Origin: Rhodospirillaceae bacterium
Lineage (GTDB): Bacteria; Pseudomonadota; Alphaproteobacteria; Bin65
Length of the DNA stretch: 64,000 bases
Assembly: GCA_011523655.1 (NCBI GenBank)
Contig: WTGH01000059.1
Coordinates: 1 to 64,000 of the forward strand
Reading direction: 5' to 3'
The notes beneath the pieces are model-generated. The model did no database searches. It was not told the DNA's origin and saw only the letters and a list, made by a program, of their open reading frames with translations. A program made the translations under genes and the position numbers. Of the stretch, positions 26,978 to 35,693 are shown one piece after another. Position 1 is the first letter of the stretch; each line of letters starts with the position of its first letter.

Positions 26978-28120
26978 CTATACCGCCACCAGCGCGACAC
27001 GGTTGCCGGGATGGCGTTCGACCCTGCCGGCCAGTTCCAGCTCGAGCAGGGCGGCGGCGACGGTCGCCGAATCATCGCCGAACTCGCGGACCAGATCGTC
27101 GATCGGCGTCGGCGCCGGCGACAGGTAGTCGGCAAGCGAACGGCGGGCGTCCGCAGCGACGGCGTCGACCGCCGCGCGCGGCGCTTCTTCAGCAGTATCC
27201 GGCGGCAAGACTGTCGGTTCTGACGCGCCCGGCGCGTCTCGCAATCCGGGTTGCAGGACCTGCAGGATATCGTCAGCGCTCTCGGTGAGGATGGCACCGT
27301 CGCGCAACAGGCCGTTGGCGCCGGTACAGCGCGGATCGAGCGGTGATCCGGGGACGGCGAACACGTCGCGGCCCTGTTCGCCGGCACAGCGCGCCGTGAT
27401 CAGCGAACCCGATCGCGCGGCGGCTTCCACCACAAGAACGCCGCTGGCTATGCCGGAAACGATGCGGTTGCGGCGCGGGAAATGGCGGCCTAGCGGCTTC
27501 GTGCCGACGGGCTGTTCGGCCAGGATGGCGCCGCGGCCGGCGATATCCTGCATCAATTCTTCGTGCTCGGACGGGTAGCAGACATCGATTCCGCCGGCGA
27601 CGACGGCGATCGTGCCCGTCTCAAGCGAGCCGGCATGGGCGGCAGCGTCGATACCGCGGGCCAGGCCGGATGCGACAGCGACGCCGGCCTTGCCGAGCCC
27701 CTGTGCGATGGTGCGCGCGATGCGCTTCCCGTTCGACGAGGCATTGCGCGCGCCGACGATCGAGACGATCGGTGCGTTGCCCAGCGCTGCCGCACCGGCG
27801 AGCGAAATCAGCGGCGGCGCATCCTCAGTCGTCGCCAGGCGCCAAGGGTAATCCGGCTCCTGCGCCGCAACCAGCCGGGCGCCGGCCTTCCGGGTTGCGG
27901 CGATCTCGGCCTCCGCCGCAGCAACCGAAGCGATACGGACCGACTTCGACCGGCCGCCGCGGCGGGACAATTCAGGCAGCGCATCGAGCGCGTCCGCGGC
28001 CGAGCCGAAATGGCGCAAAAGATGCCAGAAGGTGACGGGGCCGACATTCTCGCTCCGGATCAGCCGCAGCCAGTCGGTCCTTTCCCGGTCCGTCAGCGCC
28101 TGCCGATGACCGTATTCCAT
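26978..28120 (-). CDS. dprA: DNA-processing protein DprA
   Basis: Loads RecA on incoming single-stranded DNA during natural transformation. The 380-residue protein has an N-terminal helical SAM-like part (DWLRLIRSENVGPVTFWHLL), the Rossmann-type DprA core (VSIVGARNASSNGKRIARTIA, GLARGIDAAAHAGSLETGTIAVVAGGID, PRRNRIVSGIASGVLVVEAAARSGSLITAR), and a C-terminal winged-helix DprA_WH domain after residue 310 (APTPIDDLVREFGDDSATVAAALLELELAGRVERHPGN). It precedes topA. plsY, its usual neighbour, is 10.5 kb away. Confidence 0.95.
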   Translation of the reverse strand: MEYGHRQALTDRERTDWLRLIRSENVGPVTFWHLLRHFGSAADALDALPELSRRGGRSKSVRIASVAAAEAEIAATRKAGARLVAAQEPDYPWRLATTEDAPPLISLAGAAALGNAPIVSIVGARNASSNGKRIARTIAQGLGKAGVAVASGLARGIDAAAHAGSLETGTIAVVAGGIDVCYPSEHEELMQDIAGRGAILAEQPVGTKPLGRHFPRRNRIVSGIASGVLVVEAAARSGSLITARCAGEQGRDVFAVPGSPLDPRCTGANGLLRDGAILTESADDILQVLQPGLRDAPGASEPTVLPPDTAEEAPRAAVDAVAADARRSLADYLSPAPTPIDDLVREFGDDSATVAAALLELELAGRVERHPGNRVALVAV

Positions 28121-28199
28121 GAAGTTTCCAGACCAGGGTTATTGGTTCGCTCTATGTTCCAGAAAACGGGGGCGCAGTCAATCGATAACCAGCGTCTCT

Positions 28200-28277
28200 A
28201 ACTTTCAAATAAGTACTTTACTTAGTTATATTGCTATATATGGTGTAACTATCACGTTTGCATTTTGGAGACCTGCA
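28200..28277 (+). promoter_or_regulatory. AT-rich control region of the toxin-antitoxin pair
   Basis: A markedly AT-rich stretch directly before the antitoxin-like gene contains AAGTACTT (palindromic) and TATATA near 28235. It resembles the self-regulated promoters of toxin-antitoxin operons; exact boxes cannot be fixed. Confidence 0.4.
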
Positions 28278-28718
28278 GTGTCGAAATACGATCCGCTCGC
28301 GGACCATCTGATTGAATCCGGACAACCTGTCGTACCCATGACGTTCGAAGAAATCGAAGGAATTATCGGTACGGAATTGCCGCCTTCCGCGTTCAGGCAT
28401 CGGCCCTGGTGGTCGAACAATCCCTCGAACAGCGTCATTACCGACGCCTGGCTCAGAGCAGGGTACAAATCGACGGACGTCGACATGCCGGGCCGCAAGC
28501 TGGTGTTCCGCAGGAGTGCACAGGATATTTCCGCACCTGAATTCAGGGGAAGCGGGCCGGTGCATGGCGATTCGACAGCAGTAACATCGAAACAGGCCGA
28601 AGCGGTGCCTTCGAATCTCTTCCAGCGAATTTTCGGTGCCCTCTACGGTACGGTGACCGTGAAGGCAGACACCGACCTTACCGAGCCGGTCGGTACGGAA
28701 TGGGGTGCGGGGCGTTAA
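28278..28718 (+). CDS. DUF7662-like protein with antitoxin-type C-terminal tail
   Basis: Residues 4-78 match a small domain I recall as DUF7662: YDPLADHL at the N-terminus, MTFEEIEGIIG, LPPSAF, the WW pair at 44-45, and AWLRAGYKSTDVDMPGRKLVFRR. A flexible linker follows, and residues 113-146 (LFQRIFGALYGTVTVKADTD) resemble the toxin-wrapping tails of Phd/VapB antitoxins, which typically end with a DLTxPxGxxW pattern, as here. The GTG at 28278 is chosen because the domain starts there; the frame is open upstream to 28119. A PIN-domain gene begins 6 bases after the stop. I infer an antitoxin; it has not been shown. Confidence 0.7.
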   Translation: MSKYDPLADHLIESGQPVVPMTFEEIEGIIGTELPPSAFRHRPWWSNNPSNSVITDAWLRAGYKSTDVDMPGRKLVFRRSAQDISAPEFRGSGPVHGDSTAVTSKQAEAVPSNLFQRIFGALYGTVTVKADTDLTEPVGTEWGAGR

Positions 28719-28724
28719 CCGGAA

Positions 28725-29138
28725 ATGACCACATACCTGATTGACACCTGCACGGCGATCTGGATTGCGAACGGCGATCCAATCCGGGAGCCGGCGGCAA
28801 GCACGCTACAGCAAATTCATGAAGAAACAGACGGTCTCGCAGTCTCTCCCATGACAGCGTGGGAAATTGCAATGCTCGAATCGAACGGGAAAATCGCTCT
28901 ATCGATCGGCCCGGAAATCTGGTTCGACCAGATTTGCGCGTTGCCCGGAGTGGATATTGCCGAAATGCCACCGGCGGTGCTGATTGCCTCGTGCCGCCTG
29001 CCCGGTTCTCCGCCCGCAGACCCGGTGGACCGTATCCTGATCGCCACCGCGCGGACTTTCGGTTTTACGCTGGTGACCCGCGACCGCCATGTCCTCGATT
29101 ATGGCGGCGAGGGCCATGTAAACGTCATGGGTTGCTGA
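28725..29138 (+). CDS. PIN-domain (VapC-type) toxin
   Basis: Probable magnesium-dependent ribonuclease of 137 residues. The PIN acidic residues are in place: Asp7 in YLIDTCTAIW, Glu47 in TAWEIAML, Asp99 and Asp102 in ADPVDRILIATA, and Asp120 in LVTRDRHVL. Toxins of this class cleave tRNA or rRNA and are held inactive by a partner encoded just upstream. The 6-base gap from the DUF7662-like gene indicates one operon. The cysteine at the end and one near residue 9 are not catalytic. Confidence 0.88.
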   Translation: MTTYLIDTCTAIWIANGDPIREPAASTLQQIHEETDGLAVSPMTAWEIAMLESNGKIALSIGPEIWFDQICALPGVDIAEMPPAVLIASCRLPGSPPADPVDRILIATARTFGFTLVTRDRHVLDYGGEGHVNVMGC

Positions 29139-29202
29139 GGCTTTGGTCGGCGTACCGGCAGCTGGAATCGCGGGCCGGAAATGCTGCAAATAGTACGCTG
29201 CT

Positions 29203-30189
29203 CTACGGGGCAAGCACGATCTTCGGTGCGGCGGCGCGGCCGCCGCCGATGTCGGCGAAGGCGCGGGCGCCCTCTGAGAGCGGCCGGACTTCGGCCCAGT
29301 CGAGCGAACCGAGGCGCCCGGCAAAGATCGCCGCTGCGGTATCGCGGAAGTCGGCGGCGCTGTAGGTGTAGGTTCCGATGAAGGTGATCTCCTGAAGGGT
29401 CATACGGCGGATGTCGAGGCCGCCCGCCGCCGAGCCGAGGCCGATATGCAGAATGGCGCCGCCCGGCCGTACAGCGGCGGACGCCAGCGCGCGTGTGGGC
29501 TCGAAACCGGCTGCGTCGATGACAAGATCGACCTCTTCCGGGCCAGTCTCCGTCACGGGGTCGTAGACGCGGAAATCGCCGGCCCGCGCCACGATGACCC
29601 GGCGCGCGGGATTGGTCTCGGCGATGTGGATTTCCGACGCGCCCTGTGCGCCCAGGACCAAAGCGGCGCCGAGGCCGACGGCACCGCCGCCGATCACCAG
29701 GCAGCGCATCTCTTCGACCGGCCCGTCGAGGACCTGCTGCGCCAGGCGCACCGCATGCCAGCCGCAGGCCAGCGGCTCGGCGAGGACGGCCTTCTCGGTC
29801 GGAACGCCATCGGGAATCGCGATGAGGTTGCCGGACGGCATGGCGAGCAACTCGGCGAATGCCCCTTCGCGCGGCGGCATGGAGATTATCTGGCGCGTCC
29901 CGCACAGATTGTCTCGCCCGGAACGGCAGGCCGGGCAGGCGCCGCAGGTCACCAGCGGATTGACTGCAACACGGCTGCCCACCCCTGGCCCATCGATCAC
30001 GGTGCCTGACACTTCGTGCCCGAGAATCAGCGGCGCCGGGCGTCGCTCGTCATGGCCGGCCCAGGCATGCATGTCAGAGCCGCAGATGCCGACATGAGCA
30101 ACCTGGATCAGCGCCTCTTCACCGGGTTCAGGATCCGGCGTTTCGCGATAGACCAGTGTTTCGGGCCCTGTGTAGACGAGAGCTTTCAT
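29203..30189 (-). CDS. Zinc-dependent dehydrogenase, HpsP candidate
   Basis: MDR-family zinc alcohol dehydrogenase of 328 residues. Catalytic zinc ligands are Cys36 in GICGSDMH, His in GHEVSG and a Glu further on; the structural zinc lobe CGACPACRSGRDNLC has its four cysteines. The Rossmann loop is VIGGGAVGLGAALVLGAQGA. Related enzymes oxidise polyols and threonine. In DHPS catabolism HpsP is, as I recall, a dehydrogenase acting on C2 that helps interconvert the two enantiomers, and this gene's position beside SDR and HisD-like genes fits. Its ATG overlaps the SDR stop by 4 bases, so it is the last gene of the operon. Assignment to HpsP is inference. Confidence 0.85.
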   Translation of the reverse strand: MKALVYTGPETLVYRETPDPEPGEEALIQVAHVGICGSDMHAWAGHDERRPAPLILGHEVSGTVIDGPGVGSRVAVNPLVTCGACPACRSGRDNLCGTRQIISMPPREGAFAELLAMPSGNLIAIPDGVPTEKAVLAEPLACGWHAVRLAQQVLDGPVEEMRCLVIGGGAVGLGAALVLGAQGASEIHIAETNPARRVIVARAGDFRVYDPVTETGPEEVDLVIDAAGFEPTRALASAAVRPGGAILHIGLGSAAGGLDIRRMTLQEITFIGTYTYSAADFRDTAAAIFAGRLGSLDWAEVRPLSEGARAFADIGGGRAAAPKIVLAP

Positions 30190-30953
30190 TTCGCGGTGTA
30201 TCCCCCGTCGACATACAGGATCTGTCCGGTGACATAGCCGGCCGAATCCGAACAGAGAAACAGGACGGGGCCGGCCAAATCGGCCAGTTCCCCGTTGCGC
30301 CCGATACAGGTCTGCGCAGCGTGCTTTGCCGCCAACGCCGGATCGCCGAACACCGGGCCGGTCAGCTCTGTCGGAAAAAAGCCGGGCGCCAGCGCGTTCG
30401 CCGTAATTCCATCGCGCGACCAGGCCTCGGCCATCGCACGCGTCAACTGGGCAACGCCGCCTTTCGACGCGCCGTAGGCGAGCCCGCCGGGAAAGGCGCG
30501 GGCGCTTTGCAGCGAAGCGATATTGACGATCCGGCCCCAGCCGCGCTCTCGCATCGCGGGAACCAGTGCCCGGGCGAGAAAAAACGGCGCCGCCAAATTG
30601 ATGTCGATGGTCGTACGCCACCCCTCGTCTGTGACGGCATCGGCCGGCTCACGGGTATTGACGCCGGCGGCGTTGACCAGAATTTCGGGCGGGCCGAAGG
30701 GCTGCGCGGCGCGCGCCGCCGCCGCTTCGATTGCCGAAGCATCGGACAGGTCGGCGGTGACGGCCGCCGTCTCGCCACCAGCCACGGCGCGCCAGTCCTC
30801 GAGCGCCGCGCCGCGCCGGGCCAGGCCGACGACCCGCGCCCCGGCCTGCGCCAGCGTCGTGGCGATTGCCCGGCCAATACCCGAACTTGCCCCGGTAACA
30901 CAGGCGGCTCGGCCCGCGACGCTGAACAGATCGGCGCGGTATAGTTCCGACAT
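30186..30953 (-). CDS. SDR-family dehydrogenase, HpsO candidate
   Basis: Classical short-chain dehydrogenase of 255 residues: TGASSGIG cofactor loop at 20-27, NAAG near 94-97, catalytic Ser147, Tyr160 and Lys164 (YGASK), and a C-terminal GQILYVDGGYT. It resembles polyol and hydroxy-acid dehydrogenases. In the dihydroxypropanesulfonate pathway HpsO and HpsP are reported to oxidise and reduce the C2 hydroxyl so that both enantiomers can be used. The start codon lies 4 bases after the HisD-family gene's stop, and its own stop overlaps the zinc dehydrogenase start. The role is inferred from context. Confidence 0.85.
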   Translation of the reverse strand: MSELYRADLFSVAGRAACVTGASSGIGRAIATTLAQAGARVVGLARRGAALEDWRAVAGGETAAVTADLSDASAIEAAAARAAQPFGPPEILVNAAGVNTREPADAVTDEGWRTTIDINLAAPFFLARALVPAMRERGWGRIVNIASLQSARAFPGGLAYGASKGGVAQLTRAMAEAWSRDGITANALAPGFFPTELTGPVFGDPALAAKHAAQTCIGRNGELADLAGPVLFLCSDSAGYVTGQILYVDGGYTAK

Positions 30954-30957
30954 TTCA

Positions 30958-32265
30958 TCAGCCGGCAGCGGAAAGGTCGAACGTCTCGTCCGGGAAATAT
31001 TTTTTCAGCCGGATGTCTGCCGTGCGGGCGTGGCCTTCCATCCCTTCGAGCCGGGAAATACGGGCGGTTGCCTCGGCGACCGGTTTCGCTCCGTCGCGCG
31101 TGGCCTGCTGCCAGGTCACCAGCTTCATATATTTGTGCACAGAGAGGCCGCCAGTGTAGCGCGCCGCGCCGGACGTAGGCAGCACATGATTCGGCCCGGC
31201 AGACTTGTCGCCGTACGCCACCGTCGTCTCTTCGCCGAGAAACAGCGAGCCGTAGCACTGCAGCCGACCGAGAAACCAGTCGAGGTCGGCAGCCTGGACA
31301 TGCAGATGCTCGGGCGCATAGTCGTCGGCAATCCGGACGAGCGTCTCGCGGTCCGATACGACCATCACTTCCGCCATGTCCTGCCAGGCCGCTTCGGCGC
31401 TCTTCCTGTTGAGGTCGGGCAGCGTCTCTATGCAGAGCGGAACGAGCTCGAGCACCCTTTCGGCGAGCGGACGATGGGTTGTGGCGAGCCAGACCGGAGA
31501 ATTGTAGCCATGCTCGGCCTGGCCGACGAGGTCCCAGGCGACAATATCCGGATCGGCGGTTTCATCGGCCAGGATCAGGCTGTCGGTGGGACCGGCGAAC
31601 ATGTCGATGCCGACCCGGCCGAACAGGATGCGTTTGGCCTCGGCGACATACTGGTTGCCGGGGCCGACCAGAATATCGGCCCGGGGCAGGCCGAACAGTC
31701 CGAAGGCCATCGCCGCGATGCCCTGAACGCCGCCCAGCGCAAGGATCGTGTCGGCGCCGCACAGGTCGGCCGTGTAGACGATTGCCGGCGCGATCCCGAT
31801 ACCGGGCCGGGGCGGCGAACAGGCGGCAATGTGGCCACACCCGGCGACCTTTGCTGTGGTCACCGTCATCAGGGCCGAAGCGACGTGGCTGTAACGCCCG
31901 CCCGGCGCATAACACCCCGCCGCCTTGCACGGGATCGCCTTCTGCCCTGCGATCAGCCCGGGGGAAATTTCGATCTGCATATCGCGGATCGTGTCCTTCT
32001 GGGCCTCGGCGAAGCGGCGGACATTGTCCCAGGCAAAGCGGATGTCGTCTTTCAGCTTTCGGGGCACCTGCTCCGCCGCGGCCTCGATCTCGTCGCGAGC
32101 CAGGACGATGTTGCCGTCATAGCGGTCGAACCTGGCCGCATATTGCTTCGCCGCTTCATCCCCGCCGGCCTCGATCCGGTTCAGAATGTCCAGGACCGCT
32201 GCGCGGATATCGCTTGCGTCGTCCGTGGATCTCCTGGAGGCCTTCTTGAGATACTCGACGGACAT
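30958..32265 (-). CDS. HisD-family dehydrogenase, probable sulfopropanediol 3-dehydrogenase HpsN
   Basis: Histidinol-dehydrogenase superfamily protein, 435 residues, NAD- and zinc-dependent. Landmarks are CYAPGGRYSHVASALM, GGVQGIAAMAFG, VGPGNQYVAEAKRILFG, the Gln and His zinc ligands in VGQAEHGYNS, and the catalytic Glu-His pair in YAPEHLHV. The C-terminal segment SGAARYTGGLSVHKYMK resembles catabolic HisD paralogues rather than biosynthetic HisD. It is not in a his operon but 8 bases after a TRAP permease and beside SDR and zinc dehydrogenases. HpsN carries out a four-electron oxidation of R-DHPS to R-sulfolactate; that role is inferred from context. Confidence 0.87.
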   Translation of the reverse strand: MSVEYLKKASRRSTDDASDIRAAVLDILNRIEAGGDEAAKQYAARFDRYDGNIVLARDEIEAAAEQVPRKLKDDIRFAWDNVRRFAEAQKDTIRDMQIEISPGLIAGQKAIPCKAAGCYAPGGRYSHVASALMTVTTAKVAGCGHIAACSPPRPGIGIAPAIVYTADLCGADTILALGGVQGIAAMAFGLFGLPRADILVGPGNQYVAEAKRILFGRVGIDMFAGPTDSLILADETADPDIVAWDLVGQAEHGYNSPVWLATTHRPLAERVLELVPLCIETLPDLNRKSAEAAWQDMAEVMVVSDRETLVRIADDYAPEHLHVQAADLDWFLGRLQCYGSLFLGEETTVAYGDKSAGPNHVLPTSGAARYTGGLSVHKYMKLVTWQQATRDGAKPVAEATARISRLEGMEGHARTADIRLKKYFPDETFDLSAAG

Positions 32266-32273
32266 CGCGATCC

Positions 32274-33605
32274 TTATTTGTAGCTGTCGGGCAGCAAGGC
32301 AGTAGAAATTTCGGGCAGGTAGGCGATCAGCAATACCACAAGCAGCATGAAGAAGACGAATGGAACCGCGCGCCCCGCGATCTTGAGGATCGATTCGCCC
32401 GTCAGACCCGAAACGACGAACAGGTTCAGCCCCAGCGGCGGCGTGATGAAACCGACTCCGAGAGCCGTGATCATCATGACGCAGAACTGGATTTCGTTCA
32501 TGCCGATTTCTTGGGCGAGCGGCAGGAGGATCGGCGCCAGAATGACGATGTTCGGCGTCGTCTCCATCACGCAGCCGGCCGCGATCAGGATGGCGATCAT
32601 CAGTAGGATCAGCATGTAAGGATTTTCGGTCAGCGAGGTGACCGCAAAGACGAACCCTTGCGGGACGCCGAGCGCGGCCATCGCCTGCGCGAGCGGCAGC
32701 GACATTGCGATGATCGGCAGGATCACACCGTTGACCTTGGCCGAACTCACAAGCATCGCGGGAAAGTCCGAAAGCTTCAGGGTGCCGAGGATGAAGCCCA
32801 GGAAAATCGTAATTACGACCGCTGTCGCGCCGGCTTCGGTCGGCGTCAACCGCCCCGAGAAGATGCCCCAGAAGATGACTCCGGGAACAAGAAACGCGTA
32901 CCAGCCGCTCCTCAGCGCCCGCCAGAGGTTGGCGGCCCATTCGGCTGTCGTGATGAGGTTTCCGCCCTCGTAGGCGTGACGGCGATTGACCACGATGTTG
33001 GTCACGAGGATCGATCCCAGGATCAGAAGCCCCGGAATCAGCGCCGCCTGGAACAGGGTGGAAGCCGAGATCCCGAGGACCAGCCCGATCACGATGTAGG
33101 CGATCGAGGGCGGGATCAGGATGCCGGTACAGGCGCCGGCGGCGACCAGCGCACAGGCATGGGGGCGCGGGTAGCCTGCTTCGACCAGCCGAGCGATCGT
33201 CATGCGGCCGACCGCAGCGGCGCCTGCGGCATCCGAGCCGGATATTGCGGAGAACATGCCGCAGACCAGAACGGTGGCGGAGCCGAAGCCGCCCCTGGCC
33301 CAGCAGGTCAACGCTTCCGCCACATCGAGGAACTTGCGGCTGAGACCCGTGCGCACCAGCACGTCGCCGGTCAGGATGAAGAGCGGCACCGCGGTCAGTG
33401 CGAAATGGTCGATCCCGTCGAACAGACTCTCGCCCAGCAGCGAAAGCGGCAACACGCCGGAAACGACCAGCATCGTCACGGCAGCCGCGCCGATCACGGC
33501 CCAGACCGGGACGCCCAGTGCGATCAGGATGACAAAGAGGATGACCGGGCCGTAGAAATCCCAGCCGATCGCCACGCCTTCCTGCTTCATCTGGTTCCAA
33601 AGCAT
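32274..33605 (-). CDS. TRAP transporter large permease (DctM family)
   Basis: Large membrane subunit (443 residues, about 12 spans) of a tripartite ATP-independent periplasmic transporter, driven by the sodium or proton gradient. Family marks are ALTAVPLFILTGDVLVRTGLS near residue 70, the GMFSAISGSDAAGAAAVG motif, PSIAYIVIGLVLGIS, LTPTEAGATAVV and GFITPPLGLNLFVVSGL. It is encoded 10 bases after the small permease and just before the HisD-family gene. In this cluster the substrate is probably a small sulfonate or sugar-acid-like anion. Confidence 0.94.
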   Translation of the reverse strand: MLWNQMKQEGVAIGWDFYGPVILFVILIALGVPVWAVIGAAAVTMLVVSGVLPLSLLGESLFDGIDHFALTAVPLFILTGDVLVRTGLSRKFLDVAEALTCWARGGFGSATVLVCGMFSAISGSDAAGAAAVGRMTIARLVEAGYPRPHACALVAAGACTGILIPPSIAYIVIGLVLGISASTLFQAALIPGLLILGSILVTNIVVNRRHAYEGGNLITTAEWAANLWRALRSGWYAFLVPGVIFWGIFSGRLTPTEAGATAVVITIFLGFILGTLKLSDFPAMLVSSAKVNGVILPIIAMSLPLAQAMAALGVPQGFVFAVTSLTENPYMLILLMIAILIAAGCVMETTPNIVILAPILLPLAQEIGMNEIQFCVMMITALGVGFITPPLGLNLFVVSGLTGESILKIAGRAVPFVFFMLLVVLLIAYLPEISTALLPDSYK

Positions 33606-33615
33606 GGCGCGATCC

Positions 33616-34122
33616 TCAATCGAAGAGCCGTTCGCCCTCGTATACGGAGCGCCCGGCAGCGAAGTCTGAGATGTCGCGGAGTAGCGACTGGATGAGGCGG
33701 AAGATCATCAGCGAGAAGCCGAGGGGCACGGCGGCCAGGAACCAGACCATCGACATGCGCAGGCCGTGGCTGACCGAGCCGAACTTCCATGACACCGTCA
33801 CCGTCTCGAAAGACCACCAGACTGCGAGTACGGCGATGATCATCATGACGATGTCGCCGAAAATGTAGAGGCCGGCCTTCACCCGCGGCCCGACATAGTT
33901 GAACAGGACGTCGATGCGGATATGCGCCCGGTCGCGCACCGCCGCAGCGGCGCCGATCCAGGCCAGGTAGATGAAGGCGTAGCGCACGATCTCCTCGCCC
34001 CAGATCGAGGAGTAGGCGAACAGTTCGCGGCGAACGACCTCGACCGCCATGGTTGCGACGAGCATGGTGTAGAACACCAGCAACGCCCAGCGTTCGGCGT
34101 TTCGGTTCAGGATAGCCAACAT
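33616..34122 (-). CDS. TRAP transporter small permease (DctQ family)
   Basis: Membrane protein of 168 residues with four predicted spans. DctQ features include an early helix with LLVFYTMLVATMAVEVVRRE, the WGEEIVRYAFIYLAWIGAAAAVRDRAHIRID block, and a later HGLRMSMVWFLAAVPLGFSLM helix. It scaffolds the large permease and the periplasmic binding protein. It lies between the binding-protein and large-permease genes. Confidence 0.92.
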   Translation of the reverse strand: MLAILNRNAERWALLVFYTMLVATMAVEVVRRELFAYSSIWGEEIVRYAFIYLAWIGAAAAVRDRAHIRIDVLFNYVGPRVKAGLYIFGDIVMMIIAVLAVWWSFETVTVSWKFGSVSHGLRMSMVWFLAAVPLGFSLMIFRLIQSLLRDISDFAAGRSVYEGERLFD

Positions 34123-34228
34123 GCGCTTCCCCCTTTCCGGACCGGGTTCGGCCGATCGGGTGGCGGCTCCAATCTACGCGGGCAGGATGCGCCGGGCGCG
34201 CCAACCGCACCCGGCGCGACGACAGCCG

Positions 34229-35383
34229 TCAGGCGTCGTGCACGTAGTACCGGCCCATTGTTGCGGCGGCCTCGACCAGCTTGTCGAAGGCGTCCATGGA
34301 ACCGGCGAGGCCGGTCTTGAAGCTGTTCCATTCGGAGCGCTGGTACCCGCCGGCGTCCTGCCAGGCTTTCAGCTGGGCCGGGCTGAGCGAATGGAACTTG
34401 ACTCCGGACTTGCGCAGCTCGGCCATCGCGAAGTTGCGCGCGGCGGGGACCTTGGCGAGGTTTTGCTGGAAGGTGATTTCCGCTGCAAACTCGATCCCCT
34501 GTTTGACGTCTCCGGGCAGGCCGTTGAACCATTCGAGGTTGCACGAATAGACCTGGCTGTCCGGCACCGCCTGGGTGAAGGTGATATGGCTGAGAATGTC
34601 CTTGAAGCCGAAGACGTGAAGCGCGCCGACCGCCGGGTCGAGCGCATCCGCAACCCCCTGCTTGATCGCCGAGGGGGTTTCGCCCCAGGCCACGGGCGTC
34701 GGGTTGGCCCCGACCATGCGATAGTATTGCTGCAGCATCTTGGAGCCCGGAACCCGGAACTTGACGCCCTTGAGGTCGGCCGGCGAGATGACCGCACCGG
34801 CGCCGCCCTTGCGGACGGCAACGACCCGCGGATCGATCACGACATAGTAGAGCGGCTTGAAGCCCCTTGCCGCGACCTTGGGATGGACCGTCTTTTTCCA
34901 GTGATCCGAGTTCACGAGGTTGACGAAGCGCTGATTGGCGCCGCACAGGTAGGGCAGGTTGATGAGGTCGACGACCGGCGCGAATGGCGCGAAATTGGAC
35001 AGCGAATGCTGGGCCGCCTGGATCGTGCCGCCCTGGACCTTCTGGGCCAGCGCTCCGCCCGCGCCGAGCTGGCCGCCGGCTGCGAGCTTGACGTAAACCT
35101 TACCGTTGGTGGCGTTCTGGATGTTCTCCTTGAAGTCGAGTTGCATGATCGGATAGCTGCGATCCGCCGTCAGCACATAGGCGGTCCCGATCGTCATGAT
35201 GTGTTTGGCGGCCCGCTTGCGCCGGGCTTCTTCCCGCGCCGTCTGGGCCGAGGCTTCGCTCGATCCAAGCACACCGGCCGCGGCCGCGACCGCGGCTGCG
35301 GTAAATCCGCCGGTACCGACCAGTTTGACGAAATTTCGCCGTTCGACCGATGCGATCTCGGCTTTGGTCTTTTCGTCTGTCAT
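34229..35383 (-). CDS. TRAP transporter substrate-binding protein (DctP family)
   Basis: Periplasmic binding protein of 384 residues. Its N-terminus has a twin-arginine-like motif (ERRNFVKL) followed by a hydrophobic Ala-rich stretch ending SEASA, so Tat export is likely. The DctP fold is shown by GKVYVKLAAGGQLGAGGALAQKVQ, LPYLCGANQRFV, DLKGVKFRVPGSKM (holding the conserved substrate-binding Arg) and WFNGLPGDVKQGIEFAAEIT. The ATG at 35383 follows GGGAGG. In this context it should bind a C3 sulfonate or similar organic anion; the ligand is not certain. It is the first large gene of the minus-strand operon. Confidence 0.92.
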   Translation of the reverse strand: MTDEKTKAEIASVERRNFVKLVGTGGFTAAAVAAAAGVLGSSEASAQTAREEARRKRAAKHIMTIGTAYVLTADRSYPIMQLDFKENIQNATNGKVYVKLAAGGQLGAGGALAQKVQGGTIQAAQHSLSNFAPFAPVVDLINLPYLCGANQRFVNLVNSDHWKKTVHPKVAARGFKPLYYVVIDPRVVAVRKGGAGAVISPADLKGVKFRVPGSKMLQQYYRMVGANPTPVAWGETPSAIKQGVADALDPAVGALHVFGFKDILSHITFTQAVPDSQVYSCNLEWFNGLPGDVKQGIEFAAEITFQQNLAKVPAARNFAMAELRKSGVKFHSLSPAQLKAWQDAGGYQRSEWNSFKTGLAGSMDAFDKLVEAAATMGRYYVHDA

Positions 35384-35409
35384 CTTGTTTCCTCCCTTGG
35401 GATGTTCGT

Positions 35410-35616
35410 CTATTGGGTGTTGCCGCTGCGTGTTTCGGCTGCCTCCAGCATCAGGACGCCAGTCACGAACAGAAGCGCGGCGGCAAAGAGGGTCAGCATC
35501 TCCGCCACGTCGCTGAACGGCGTGCCGAGGCCCGCGGCGCCCAATGCAACGCTGGCGAAGAAGACGAGAAAGCAGATCAGTGCGCCGACAAGGACTATGC
35601 GGCCTGTTCGAATCAC
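35410..35616 (-). CDS. Two-span small membrane protein leading the TRAP operon
   Basis: Not recognised. A 68-residue protein with two hydrophobic helices (VGALICFLVFFASVALGAAG and MLTLFAAALLFVTGVLML) and short polar ends. The start is GTG at 35616 with AAGGAG at good distance. It lies 26 bases before the binding-protein gene on the same strand and closest to the LacI operators, so it would be the first gene of the transporter/dehydrogenase operon. It may be a transporter accessory or a membrane anchor; no function is assigned. Confidence 0.7.
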   Translation of the reverse strand: MIRTGRIVLVGALICFLVFFASVALGAAGLGTPFSDVAEMLTLFAAALLFVTGVLMLEAAETRSGNTQ

Positions 35617-35693
35617 CTGGGCGTCTCCTTACCCCGACAGCCGGCGACCGATTCGCCGTGCTGTCGAACAGTATCGAGGCAATTTGTCGCCAA

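Noticed and set aside
30958-32265. Calling this gene biosynthetic hisD
   Set aside because: The catalytic residues fit the superfamily, but the neighbourhood is catabolic and the C-terminal segment resembles HpsN-type paralogues.
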